Part shown: positions 1-8,847 of the stretch, in pieces
Position numbering within the stretch: the first letter of the stretch is position 1
How the letters are laid out: every line of letters begins with the position of its first letter
NCBI GenBank assembly: GCA_017883235.1
Contig: JADGNY010000009.1
Span: 25,534 to 89,533, forward strand
From: Thermoanaerobaculia bacterium
Lineage (GTDB): Bacteria > Acidobacteriota > Thermoanaerobaculia > Gp7-AA8
Direction: 5' to 3'
DNA length: 64,000 nucleotides
The notes under the pieces: generated by a model
What the model saw: the letters and a program-made list of their open reading frames with translations, nothing else
The model's database searches: none
What the model was told of the DNA's origin: nothing
Position numbers and translations under genes: made by a program

Positions 1-1
1 C

Positions 2-109
2 AACGAGAACGAGCCGGTAGTGAACACCCCGGCGCAGGCGCTCGATTGCTTCCTGCGCACGAAGATGGATCTGCTGGTGATGGGCGATGTGATGATCCGG
101 CGTGCCTGA
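2..109 (+). CDS. NodU/CmcH-type carbamoyltransferase, C-terminal end (partial)
   Basis: Only the last 35 codons lie in the window, in frame from base 2 to a TGA. The residues 'NENEPVVNTP' and 'CFLRTKMD' match the conserved tail of NodU/CmcH carbamoyltransferases, which move a carbamoyl group from carbamoyl phosphate to a sugar hydroxyl. The ORF is too short for the supplied track. It faces the leftward polysaccharide operon, its stop lying about 20 bases from the stop of the acyltransferase gene, and would suit carbamoylation of a sugar made by this locus. The catalytic part is outside the window. Confidence 0.75.
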   Translation, partial: NENEPVVNTPAQALDCFLRTKMDLLVMGDVMIRRA

Positions 110-130
110 TCCCAGCGCGTTCGCGGCGCG

Positions 131-1249
131 TTACTCGACTTTGAGTTTCGCGGGAGGAGCGAATGTGTTCTTCAGTGAAAGGAAAAAGTCCTCGTAGTAG
201 CGGCGTGACACAGTTGCGATCACGATTGCTGCGCCACCGGCAATCATGAAGCGGAACGCCACGAATGTGATGCCATACGGTGGATGCAGGATCCCCATCG
301 CGGCTGCGACCCGGTCGAACACCGCGAAGCAGACAACGTGGATGAGATAAAGGCCGTAGCTGATATAGCCAAGCCATTGAAGCGGTGCAATCCGTACGAA
401 TTTGCGGCCTGAACTGCCGCCGAGAAGCGTAAGCGCTACGAGCGAGCTGTAAATCAAATAAAGCAGCGTCGATTGAAATGCTGCGCCGGCAAGCGTCTGT
501 CGAGACGTTATTCCGGTACCGGCAAGCGTGGCCACAACCACGAGAATGAAACCCAGAACAACACATGCTACGGCTGTGCGCGTCAACGCGAGTCGGCCTT
601 TGCGTGCGACGATAGACAGAAGCGCGCCAATGGCGAGACCATCGATGTTGAACCAGGTGTAGTAGTAGATATGATCGCCTTGCCCGTGGAGGAACGCCCA
701 TATACGAAACGCGGGGCTGGCGAGAAAGATGAGAGTGACCGTGATCGTAATGAGCGGGATGGATAGCCTGTGTACGACCGCCGGCCAGATCGCGTAGTAC
801 TGCTCCTCGACAGCAAGCGACCATAGCGGGGAGTAACCCATCGGAACGCCAAAGAGCGGGGAGATGTTGGCGGCGAATGCGGTGCTAACGAGGGCGAACT
901 TCCAAGTGATCAATCGGGTCGCAAGAAGCGTCACGACGAGGAGCAGAAACGCCGGAAGGATTCGCAGTGCGCGCCGGATATAGAACGTCTGATAGTAGCG
1001 CTCACCGTCCTTCGCTCGAATGAGGATTCCGGTGATGAGGAATCCGGACAGCACGAAGAAAAGCTGTACGCCACTCCAGCCGTATCTGAAGGGCGCGGTG
1101 ATCGTCCGTGCGTTCGTGGTCATGATTTCCCGCGGGAGTGACCAGAACAGGCCATGGTATAGGAGAACAAACAGGATTGCCAGCCCTCGGAGGGTGTCCA
1201 GCTCGGGCATGTCGCGTCGGATTACTGGTTGTTGCCCTAAACCATTCAT
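131..1249 (-). CDS. Acyltransferase family 3 membrane protein (OafA/YrhL type)
   Basis: About 372 residues. The N-terminal 'LRGLAILFVLLYHG' holds the R and H typical of acyltransferase-3 proteins, followed by 'LFFVLSGFLITG' and 'LWSLAVEEQYY' and a hydrophobic profile of about ten membrane segments. These inner-membrane proteins acylate (often O-acetylate) sugars of surface polysaccharides. The track ORF starts 72 codons earlier, but that extension is a shadow of the upstream gene. The chosen ATG overlaps the upstream stop as ATGA, which signals translational coupling. It is the last gene of the long leftward operon. The acyl group and acceptor sugar cannot be read from the sequence. Confidence 0.85.
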   Translation of the reverse strand: MNGLGQQPVIRRDMPELDTLRGLAILFVLLYHGLFWSLPREIMTTNARTITAPFRYGWSGVQLFFVLSGFLITGILIRAKDGERYYQTFYIRRALRILPAFLLLVVTLLATRLITWKFALVSTAFAANISPLFGVPMGYSPLWSLAVEEQYYAIWPAVVHRLSIPLITITVTLIFLASPAFRIWAFLHGQGDHIYYYTWFNIDGLAIGALLSIVARKGRLALTRTAVACVVLGFILVVVATLAGTGITSRQTLAGAAFQSTLLYLIYSSLVALTLLGGSSGRKFVRIAPLQWLGYISYGLYLIHVVCFAVFDRVAAAMGILHPPYGITFVAFRFMIAGGAAIVIATVSRRYYEDFFLSLKNTFAPPAKLKVE

Positions 1250-2070
1250 TCGTTTGACGGTCCCTTCGACCGTGTCCCTGTCGGGAATCCTCGCATCATC
1301 TCGCCCGTGAGGATCAGCTCGGCGAGGAAGCGCTCCAACGCGTAGCGCCATCCTGGCAAACCATCGAAGAGCGTCCCTTGAATGAGGAGCACATACGCGG
1401 GAACGACAAACGGCGCGGCCACGCGCAGCTTGCGGATGCGTCCAAGCGCCGGAAGCACACTCCACGGAGTTGTACGCAGCTTCACCGCCTCCTGACGCAT
1501 GTATTTTCGCTGTCGGTCGATGAAGCGGCGCAGATCCTTGCGGTCATCGTGGATCAAACGTATGCGCAGCCGTTCGACCCGGCCGTGGACGCGGACACGC
1601 TGCGTGTGGCCGTCTTGCCAGATTTCGAACGCGCCGCGGCGAAGAAGAATCGTGCGAGGCGGATAGAGCGCGGAACGGAGCGGTCGACCGTTGACAGCGT
1701 ATACGAACGCCGCTTCGTACCCTCCGATGTCGGACGTAGGAGCAAGCGAGGCGAGCTCTCGGACGAATTCGTCGGGGATGAAATAGTCGGCGTCCAGCGT
1801 CAGCACCCACTCCGTCGCTATCTGTTCCACGCCGAAACTCCACTGCGCCGCGTGCGAGTCAAAGGCCCTCCGTACCACACGTACGTTCGGGAACTGGCAC
1901 GCGATTTTTACCGTTTCGTCGGTGCTCATGCTGTCGACGACCACGACCTCTTGCGCCCATGTCAATCGAGCCAGCGTACGGCCAATGTTGGCCGCCTCAT
2001 CGCGCGTCAGAATCAGCGGAGTTACGCGATCGAGCATCGAGACCATCGTAGCAGCGCGCGTCAGATCCAA
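1246..2070 (-). CDS. Family 2 glycosyltransferase (WaaE/KdtX-like)
   Basis: 274 residues, GT-A fold, probably cytoplasmic at the inner membrane. 'ILTRDEAANIGRTL' near the N-terminus, 'VVVDSMSTDET' and the acidic metal-binding 'LDADYF' resemble the LPS-core glucosyltransferase group WaaE. The start is uncertain: the first Met overlaps the upstream gene by 10 bases, while Met9 or Met12 would leave a normal N-terminus. It sits between another GT2 and the acyltransferase and overlaps both, so it belongs to the same operon. Donor and acceptor sugars cannot be inferred. Confidence 0.82.
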   Translation of the reverse strand: MDLTRAATMVSMLDRVTPLILTRDEAANIGRTLARLTWAQEVVVVDSMSTDETVKIACQFPNVRVVRRAFDSHAAQWSFGVEQIATEWVLTLDADYFIPDEFVRELASLAPTSDIGGYEAAFVYAVNGRPLRSALYPPRTILLRRGAFEIWQDGHTQRVRVHGRVERLRIRLIHDDRKDLRRFIDRQRKYMRQEAVKLRTTPWSVLPALGRIRKLRVAAPFVVPAYVLLIQGTLFDGLPGWRYALERFLAELILTGEMMRGFPTGTRSKGPSNE

Positions 2071-3002
2071 CGGCGGCGTTTCACGATGCGCTTGATTGCG
2101 CTGTGAAGCAGGATGGCATTGCGAAAGCCGAGGATGCGGGCCATGACACGCATCAGCCGCTGTTGTTCTTCATCCTGAGGTTGAAAGGTGGGATCCAGCG
2201 AACGGACGTGCTCCGCCGCGGCCTCGAAGGCGGCGCGGTCGTAAAGACTGAGTACCCGTAATTCCTTGTAAAAGTACTGCGCGAGGCGCCGTTGGCGCGG
2301 CTCGTTGAGCGTTCCCTCGGCAGACAGCCGCTCCTCCAGTTTCTGAAGAATTCGATGGTGCTCCCGCGCATTGGCGAGCATCGTCGTATTGGTCATGCGC
2401 GCGCCGCCGTGCTCCCGCATCGTGTAGGCGGGACCCTCGACAGTGACGATGAGAGACGCGCCCATCGCCGCCTGACAGAAATAGTCCCAGTCGTCGAGTT
2501 TCCGCAGAGCGGGATCCCAGCGCCAGTCCGGGCATCGTGTATAGAGCGCTGCAGACGTTGGTACCGCCATGCCCGCCAGAACGTCATCGACGATGGACCG
2601 GAAGACCGGCGCGTCATACGTCATTGTCGTTCCATTCGATTCCGAGCACCAGCCGGAGACGGCAATGGTGGCACCGGTGGTCTCGAGCGCCCGAACTTCT
2701 GCCGATAGATGCCCGGGGACGAGGGTGTCGTCAGAATCCAGAAACTTGACGTACGTTCCGCGCGCGAAGTCGAGTCCACGGTTCCGCGCGGCGGATTGCC
2801 CGCCGTTGGCTTCCATCCGAAAACATCGGATTCTCGGGTCGTCGTATGCGCACACGGAATCCCATGTTCCGTCGGTCGAGGCATCGTCGACCACGATGAT
2901 CTCGACTGGCACGTCCTTGCCGGCAGCCAGGGCTGACTCGATCGCTTCCCGCACCAGCGCCTGGCGGTTGTACACGGGGATGATGATGTCTACGCTCGCC
3001 AA
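2061..3002 (-). CDS. Family 2 glycosyltransferase
   Basis: About 313 residues. GT2 signatures are 'VDIIIPVYNR' at the N-terminus, 'IIVVDDASTDGTW' and 'KFLDSDDTL' (DXD-like). The track ORF is much longer (591 aa), but its first half is antisense-like translation of the upstream GT4 gene. I place the start at a TTG preceded by AGGAG about eight bases away, giving a 13-base overlap with the GT4 stop; no ATG or GTG lies close to the domain edge. The enzyme probably adds one sugar of the repeat unit. Specificity unknown. Confidence 0.8.
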   Translation of the reverse strand: MASVDIIIPVYNRQALVREAIESALAAGKDVPVEIIVVDDASTDGTWDSVCAYDDPRIRCFRMEANGGQSAARNRGLDFARGTYVKFLDSDDTLVPGHLSAEVRALETTGATIAVSGWCSESNGTTMTYDAPVFRSIVDDVLAGMAVPTSAALYTRCPDWRWDPALRKLDDWDYFCQAAMGASLIVTVEGPAYTMREHGGARMTNTTMLANAREHHRILQKLEERLSAEGTLNEPRQRRLAQYFYKELRVLSLYDRAAFEAAAEHVRSLDPTFQPQDEEQQRLMRVMARILGFRNAILLHSAIKRIVKRRRWI

Positions 3003-4141
3003 TCGTGAGTCTCCTGTTCTGCCTTGACGCGCAGGTAGAGTTGTTCCATCTCGCTCGCCACGCGCTCCCATGTGAAACGCGCTTCCACCAATGCGCGGCC
3101 GCGCCTGCCCATCTCCGCGCGCGCGCCGCTGTCGCTGAGAAGGGTATGAATCGCCGCGGCCAGCGGTTCCGGCAGGTTGCTCGTGACGATTCCCGCGCCC
3201 GCGGAAGCAACGTCGGCTGCCAGACCGACTTCCGGCGTGACGACTACCGGCATCTCCACGGCCATCGCTTCCAGAACGACATTGCCGAAATTCTCGGATA
3301 GCGATGGCAGCACCAATGCCGTCGACGTCCGCATCAACTCCTCCTTCGCCGCGCCGCTCACCGGACCGCGAAAGTCGATTCGATCGCCGATGCCGTTGCG
3401 CTGCGCCTGGGCCAGAAGCACCGGCGTCAGCCCCTCCTCGTCGTTCCCCGCGATGATGATCTTCACCCCGGGGATGGCTTTGACCGCGTCCAGAAGGCGA
3501 TCCAGCCCTTTTTTCCAGTTGATGCGGCCGAGGAAGAGGAGCGTGTCGGGGAGTCGGGGAGTGACGACGGCCGGTGGAAGCTCGATGCCGTTGGGAATCA
3601 CGACAGGGGAGGGAAGCGGAATGAAGATCTGCGTTGCGGCCTCCCACTCCACGCGCGCCGTGAAATGCACGGAGGCCGCGTTCGCGAACGTTCGCCGTTC
3701 CACGGCGCGGATCCAGAGATTTTTTGCGAACCGGCTCTTGCGCGCGATCAAGTCGGGTACGAGCATTCCTCGCGGCGAAACGACGTAGGGAACGCCGCGC
3801 CTCCGTGCGGTTCGAGCGGCGGCATAGGCCGGCCACAGAAAAACCGAGTGGAGATGAACGGCGTCATAGCCGGCGACCAGTTCGTTGAGCGCATGGCGCA
3901 TCCGAGGAGAGTAATAAAGCCTGCGGTATGTCGAAGGGAAGTAGCGTATGGAAACGCCGTCGAGCGCGACGGGAACGCCGAGGGGCACGTCGGAATCGCG
4001 GGGGCCATCGACATTCGTCGTGAAGACATCAACCTCATGCCCGCGTGCGGCGAGCGCACGGCACAGTCCGTGGACGGCGTAGATCGGGCCCCCGTATCGG
4101 GTTGCCGGCAGGTAGGTCGGTACGACATGGAGCAGGCGCAC
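2990..4141 (-). CDS. Family 4 glycosyltransferase
   Basis: 383 residues with a GT-B fold. The N-terminal domain begins 'MRLLHVVPTYLPATRYGGP'; the C-terminal nucleotide-sugar domain has 'LFLGRINWKKGLDRLLDAV' and the E-x7-E region 'SENFGNVVLEAMA'. Retaining GT4 enzymes transfer sugars from nucleotide donors to lipid-linked acceptors on the cytoplasmic face. It follows the polymerase/ligase-like gene by 14 bases and overlaps the next GT2, consistent with one transcription unit. No frame problems seen. Confidence 0.87.
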   Translation of the reverse strand: MRLLHVVPTYLPATRYGGPIYAVHGLCRALAARGHEVDVFTTNVDGPRDSDVPLGVPVALDGVSIRYFPSTYRRLYYSPRMRHALNELVAGYDAVHLHSVFLWPAYAAARTARRRGVPYVVSPRGMLVPDLIARKSRFAKNLWIRAVERRTFANAASVHFTARVEWEAATQIFIPLPSPVVIPNGIELPPAVVTPRLPDTLLFLGRINWKKGLDRLLDAVKAIPGVKIIIAGNDEEGLTPVLLAQAQRNGIGDRIDFRGPVSGAAKEELMRTSTALVLPSLSENFGNVVLEAMAVEMPVVVTPEVGLAADVASAGAGIVTSNLPEPLAAAIHTLLSDSGARAEMGRRGRALVEARFTWERVASEMEQLYLRVKAEQETHDWRA

Positions 4142-4155
4142 GCGTCGCTACGGTG

Positions 4156-5562
4156 CTACGCGGTGGCCGGTGACGTCAATGGCCGGCGCACGATTGCTGC
4201 GTCGGGCACCGCGGAGGCGGCCAGCCGTTCGTCGAGCGCGGCCGTCGCAAACGTACAGCCGACGAAGAACGCCGCCAGCAATGTGAGCACGGGATCCGAG
4301 TAAGCCTGCGCCGACGCCAGAAACTCGACGATATTGGCCACGACGATGCCGAATAAGGCCGCTCGGGTGAGCTGTGTTGAACCGGGGACGTCGGGATGCT
4401 TCGAGATCTTCAGCATCGTCATCAGGATTGCTACGGCGAGGATCGCCACGGCAACCAGGCCCGGAACGCCGAGCTCCATGGCCAGCTTGCCCAGGCCGCC
4501 TTCCTGCCAGCCAAGCTGCGCGATGCCGCTCTCGCCCAGGACGTGGTAAGCGCCTTGGGTGGCCGTACCGAGGCCTCCTCCCATGATCCCTGACTGTTCC
4601 ACCGTGCCCTGAAGACCACCCTCGAGCCGACCGAAGATCTCCTCCTGATTGGTCGCCGCGCCCTGCGTGTAGACGCTCGAGGCTTCATCGTGCGATACCT
4701 TGGTAACGACGAAGACCATCACCAGGCTGAGGAAGGCGATCGCGATGCCTTGTGGCATGGAGAGGCGGCGGACATATCGCCAGAGAAAGGCCACCACGAA
4801 CACCGCGATCATGTAGAGAGCTTTGCGCCGCCCGCTGATCAGGCAATTGAGAAACCCCCAGCCGCTGACCAGTATCCAGATCCACACTCTGCGGATGCTG
4901 CGCGAGCGCAGCGACATGGTCATGCCGATCATCGTCAGGATTGCCGCATGCAGACCCATGATGTCGGGACCCCGATAAAACCCTGAGAGCATCCGGATCG
5001 ACAGGCCGGTCATCAGGCGAAGGTTGTCCTCATGGAGGGCCACGGTGCCGAGCACGCTCCAGTCCAGTCTCATGTACTCCAGCGGTGTTCCAATCATCGC
5101 GATCGAGGTAACGAGAGCGTAGAAACGGAACAGGTCGTAGAGCTGCTCCTCGCGTTGCAGATAGGCATATCCGAGGATCACCGCCGGTATCGGCGTGAGA
5201 TAGATGAAGAGACTCAGCGCCGGCGCCTTCCAACCATCGAGGCCGAACGTGAAGATGCCGTTGACGGCGGCGAGACAGAGAAAGAAGAGGACGATCGTGA
5301 CTCCGCCGAACACGTTTCCGAAACGCCGCGAGAAATCGCGCGCATGCACCTGAAGCGTCTTCTGTGCGGCAAAAATCACGACGAAGTAAATCAGAACGAT
5401 GCTGAGCGACATCGCCACCGGGGTTCCCGGTGTCAGTTTGCGCGCCGGGTCCTGCAGCACGCCGACCAGGATGGCCAGAAGCCATCCCCGTCTCCAGTCG
5501 ACGAGCGCGATGGCCACCGAGAGAAACATCAACGCAAGGAAGAGGATGGTGAAGGTGATCAT
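4156..5562 (-). CDS. O-antigen polymerase/ligase-like membrane protein
   Basis: 468 residues, hydrophobic throughout with roughly ten to twelve membrane segments and a larger soluble loop after mid-protein. The loop sequence 'IMGGGLGTATQGAYHVLGE' resembles the conserved periplasmic part of the Wzy/WaaL O-antigen ligase superfamily. Such proteins polymerise undecaprenyl-linked repeat units or ligate the glycan. It lies between glycosyltransferases of one leftward operon, the usual place for a Wzy. No other polymerase candidate is visible in the window, so this is my best Wzy; ligase activity remains possible. Confidence 0.75.
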   Translation of the reverse strand: MITFTILFLALMFLSVAIALVDWRRGWLLAILVGVLQDPARKLTPGTPVAMSLSIVLIYFVVIFAAQKTLQVHARDFSRRFGNVFGGVTIVLFFLCLAAVNGIFTFGLDGWKAPALSLFIYLTPIPAVILGYAYLQREEQLYDLFRFYALVTSIAMIGTPLEYMRLDWSVLGTVALHEDNLRLMTGLSIRMLSGFYRGPDIMGLHAAILTMIGMTMSLRSRSIRRVWIWILVSGWGFLNCLISGRRKALYMIAVFVVAFLWRYVRRLSMPQGIAIAFLSLVMVFVVTKVSHDEASSVYTQGAATNQEEIFGRLEGGLQGTVEQSGIMGGGLGTATQGAYHVLGESGIAQLGWQEGGLGKLAMELGVPGLVAVAILAVAILMTMLKISKHPDVPGSTQLTRAALFGIVVANIVEFLASAQAYSDPVLTLLAAFFVGCTFATAALDERLAASAVPDAAIVRRPLTSPATA

Positions 5563-5573
5563 GGGCGAATCGA

Positions 5574-6473
5574 TCAGTGGAACGCGGCCGGCTCATGAGC
5601 CATTTCTGGTAGTGGTTGAATCAACTTCCGTCCCCGGCGCGCCAGACGTCGCGCCAGCCGGAGTCCGCGCAGCTCGCCGATCACTTTCGTCGGTACGGTC
5701 CAGGGATGGCCGAGGTGATAGCGCGTGATCACGTTCCTGCGGATGCGGCGGAGGGCGTATCGCCAAAGCGGCCCGCGGTGATGGATGGCGAAGTAATAGT
5801 CACCGACCGAATGAGCCGGCGATGGGCTGCTCCGGTGATCGCCGAACGAGCGAAGCCCTCCCGTGCTCAGCTTGAGATGCCGCAGCGAGGCGTCGGGCGA
5901 AAACCAGATTCTGCCGCCGGCAGCGATGAGACGAAGTGCAAAGTCCGTCTCGAAACGATAGCCGGCGCCGACGAAGTTCTCGTCGAAGCCGCCCGCGGTG
6001 ATGGCGTGGCCGCGCTTCACCGAGAGATTCCCCGCCATGACGTTGCTCACAAAGCAGCCGCGGTCGTGGCTGAAGTGAAACTCGAGGTCGTCCTCCGGCT
6101 GCTCGAAGTGCCTCGGCTCTTCTCCCGGCTGAAGGATCTGTCCGACGACCGCCCACGTCTCCGCCGCGCCGTGCGCGTGTTCATGCGCGGCGATGAGTCC
6201 CGGCGACGGCTCGACGTCGTCGTCCAGATAGAGAACGACCGGCGTCGCCGCGGCCAGCAGGGCCTCATTCATGGCGCGCGGAATCGAAGGGGCATCGAGC
6301 CGGATGAGATGGATGCGCCCTTCCCGATGCCACCGCGCGAGGGGTTCATTCGGCTCGGCGCTCTGATCGACGACGATGATGGCCTCTGGTGGCGGGTCGA
6401 GCGCGAACAGACGCCGGATCGTCTCGACGACGATCGCGCCGCGGTTGTACGTAGGAATTGCGACCGTGATCAC
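5574..6473 (-). CDS. Family 2 glycosyltransferase
   Basis: About 299 residues. 'VAIPTYNRG' opens the GT-A domain, followed by 'IIVVDQSAEPN' and the metal-binding 'LYLDDDVEPS'. The start is taken as GTG at 6473, which overlaps the upstream GT4 stop as GTGA; the 23 additional track residues (MDVPTRC...) are unlike GT2 N-termini. Operon member between a GT4 and the polymerase-like gene. Specificity unknown. Confidence 0.84.
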   Translation of the reverse strand: MITVAIPTYNRGAIVVETIRRLFALDPPPEAIIVVDQSAEPNEPLARWHREGRIHLIRLDAPSIPRAMNEALLAAATPVVLYLDDDVEPSPGLIAAHEHAHGAAETWAVVGQILQPGEEPRHFEQPEDDLEFHFSHDRGCFVSNVMAGNLSVKRGHAITAGGFDENFVGAGYRFETDFALRLIAAGGRIWFSPDASLRHLKLSTGGLRSFGDHRSSPSPAHSVGDYYFAIHHRGPLWRYALRRIRRNVITRYHLGHPWTVPTKVIGELRGLRLARRLARRGRKLIQPLPEMAHEPAAFH

Positions 6474-7663
6474 TCCAGTGCCCTTTTCCCGCCATACGCC
6501 AGCGCCGCCTTGACGCCGTCGACACCGCGTTGGAACGTCCACGTTCCGATGATCTCGGCCGAGCGCCGCGCCATCCTCTGACGGAGCGCCGTGTCATCGA
6601 TGAGCCGGGTCATCGCTGCAGCGAGGGCGGCCGCATCCCCCGAGGGATAGATGAAGGCGTTCTCACCCTCGATCACGATATCGCCGATCGAACCGCACCG
6701 GTCGGTCACGATCACCGCCAGGCCGCATGCCATCGCTTCATTGATCACCGCGCCGCGCGGCTCGTATGTCGACGGGAGCACGAAGACCTCGGACATCCCG
6801 TAATACCTCGGAAGCTCGCTCTGATTCACGAAGCCGGCGAAGTGCACATCGCCGAGGGCGTGATCGCGTGTGTACGTTTCGAGCGGCTGGCGAAGGATGC
6901 CATCCCCGAGAAAGAGAACCGCGGCGCGATCGCGGCCGGGTATCTGCTCAAAGGCGCGGAGCAGCGTCATGGGATCTTTTCGCTCCACGAGCTTCGCGGA
7001 GAAGACAAAAACGATCTGATCGGGCCGGATGCCATGTCGCGCCCGCATCTCTTCCCGCTCGCCTGGCGCGAAGCGGCTGGCCGCCGCGAAGCGCTCGTTA
7101 TCGACGGCCCAGGGAAGCAGAAAGAAGTGTCTGGGATCGGCACCATAGTGGCGGTAGTACTCCGCGTTGAGCACTCCCGACACCATGAAGCCGGTCGCGT
7201 TGCGAAAGAGAAAGTGCAGCAGCCGCGCGCGGATGCGTTGGCGCGCCGTCGTCTCCGCGGGCGGAAAACTGCTGTCGCCGTAGAGAAAGAATGGAATGCC
7301 GGCCAGCCGGCAGGTCAGGATGCCGAGCAGGGCGCTGATCGAGCCCCAGCCCAGCATGAAGATGACCATGTCGTAATGCCCATGCAGCAGCGCTGGCACG
7401 ATGCCCGGATTGACGTGCCGCGTCCAGCCGCGGTTGCTGTCGTGCACAACATTGCGGAGGAACACGTGGCGGTAGCCGGTCAGAAGTTCGACATCCCATT
7501 GAAGTGTCGTTCCCATATCCGCGTCACGGTACGTCCGGGCGCCGACGTTCGAAAGGTAGAGCACCGTCAGATCGATGTCGGGATCGGCGGCAAGCAGCCG
7601 GAAAAGCGGATCCTGATACTGAATGACGTGCGATGCGACGATGGCGACCCGGGTTCGTGTCAC
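6470..7663 (-). CDS. Family 4 glycosyltransferase
   Basis: 397 residues starting at GTG. The N-terminal part 'VAIVASHVIQYQDPLFRLLA' and the C-terminal 'STYEPRGAVINEAMACGLA' (the acidic E-x7-E type motif of GT4) define a GT-B enzyme. It is coupled to the next gene by a GTGA overlap and follows another GT4 by 12 bases. Probably one sugar addition during assembly of the lipid-linked unit. Confidence 0.86.
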   Translation of the reverse strand: MTRTRVAIVASHVIQYQDPLFRLLAADPDIDLTVLYLSNVGARTYRDADMGTTLQWDVELLTGYRHVFLRNVVHDSNRGWTRHVNPGIVPALLHGHYDMVIFMLGWGSISALLGILTCRLAGIPFFLYGDSSFPPAETTARQRIRARLLHFLFRNATGFMVSGVLNAEYYRHYGADPRHFFLLPWAVDNERFAAASRFAPGEREEMRARHGIRPDQIVFVFSAKLVERKDPMTLLRAFEQIPGRDRAAVLFLGDGILRQPLETYTRDHALGDVHFAGFVNQSELPRYYGMSEVFVLPSTYEPRGAVINEAMACGLAVIVTDRCGSIGDIVIEGENAFIYPSGDAAALAAAMTRLIDDTALRQRMARRSAEIIGTWTFQRGVDGVKAALAYGGKRALE

Positions 7664-7675
7664 TGTCGGCCATTT

Positions 7676-8836
7676 TCACACGGCAGTGCGCGCGTTCATA
7701 CAAACGCGATAGAAACCGGCCGTCTCGCGGCCGACGCGCTCCCACGTATATTCGCGCGCCGTGCGGGTTGCGGCCGCACTCATCGTGTACGCGCTTTCGA
7801 GATCGCGGATGATTGCGGTTGCGGCATCGGCGAGCGCGCCGGCATCGCCTGGCGGTACCAGAATGCCGTTACGCCCGTCGATGATGTCGTGCATCCCGCC
7901 GGTGTCACTGGCGATGACGCAGAGGCCGCGGCTCATGGCCTCGATAAAGGCTTTGCCGAAGCCTTCAAAGAACGACGGAAAGAGAAATGTTCCGTGCTGG
8001 TCGTAGATGTCGCGCAGTGCGTCCTGAGTGGTCCAGTGCCGCACCTCGGTCCGCTCGTTTGCTTCCCCGGTGAGGAGTGTGCGGATGGTGGTTTCGCTTG
8101 ATCGATCGCATACCCATGTAAATCGCAGGCCCCCTTCCGCCGCGGTGAGGCGATTGATCGCCGCCGCGGTGATCATGGGCGCCTTGAAGAATGCGGCCTG
8201 GGCGACGTGAAGCACGCGGCGGAGCCGTTGCGCGTCCATCGCCGGCACGTCGTTCCGCAGGTAGGAATCCGGCGCCGCCTGGGCGATGACGGCGATCCGC
8301 TCTCGCGGTACGCCGAGACGTTCGTGGAGAAACCGGGCGTCGAGCGAAGAGGACACGATGTGGCCGTCCGCTTCCCGCGCGATGGCGCGCGCGTGCCGCG
8401 CCAGGAGGGGCGCCAGCGCGAGCGAGGCGATACGGCGGCTTGCGCTTCGCTCATCGCTGCCGTATACCTCACGCCATGGCTGCAGCGTCTCTTCGGCGTT
8501 CAGCTCGAAGCCGTGCGAGCGATGGATGAACGCGGTGCGTGGCGAGAGTCGATGCACCGCCTTCGCCGCTCGGAATCCGTGAGGCTGATTGGCGTGGACG
8601 ACGTCGTATACGTTGCGTCGTAGCGCTTTGACGGCCTCTCGCTCATAGGCGCGGGGCAGTTCCAGAAGGAGATGCAGGTTGCCGTGCCCGATGCGGCGGC
8701 CGAGGTCCTCGGACCAGACGGAGTCGACCTCGTGTCCGAGGGCTCGGAGGGCGTTGAGAGTCTGTACTTCGGTGCCGGCCGCGCCTCGGTTCGGATCGGC
8801 GGGTGTATCGGACATCATCAGTACTTTGAGCGTCAC
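7676..8836 (-). CDS. Family 4 glycosyltransferase
   Basis: About 386 residues. 'LKVLMMSDTPADPNRGAAG' is a typical GT4 N-terminus and 'SFFEGFGKAFIEAMSRGL' the donor-binding acidic motif. The track ORF is extended at its 5' side by translation through the upstream GT2 gene. I place the start at GTG 8836, eleven bases after the GT2 stop; two in-frame ATGs six codons later are alternatives. Member of the leftward operon. Confidence 0.82.
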   Translation of the reverse strand: MTLKVLMMSDTPADPNRGAAGTEVQTLNALRALGHEVDSVWSEDLGRRIGHGNLHLLLELPRAYEREAVKALRRNVYDVVHANQPHGFRAAKAVHRLSPRTAFIHRSHGFELNAEETLQPWREVYGSDERSASRRIASLALAPLLARHARAIAREADGHIVSSSLDARFLHERLGVPRERIAVIAQAAPDSYLRNDVPAMDAQRLRRVLHVAQAAFFKAPMITAAAINRLTAAEGGLRFTWVCDRSSETTIRTLLTGEANERTEVRHWTTQDALRDIYDQHGTFLFPSFFEGFGKAFIEAMSRGLCVIASDTGGMHDIIDGRNGILVPPGDAGALADAATAIIRDLESAYTMSAAATRTAREYTWERVGRETAGFYRVCMNARTAV

Positions 8837-8847
8837 GCAGCATTCAC

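Noticed and set aside
6530-8101. 523-aa plus-strand ORF
   Set aside because: Spans two clear GT4 genes on the other strand and has no recognisable motif.
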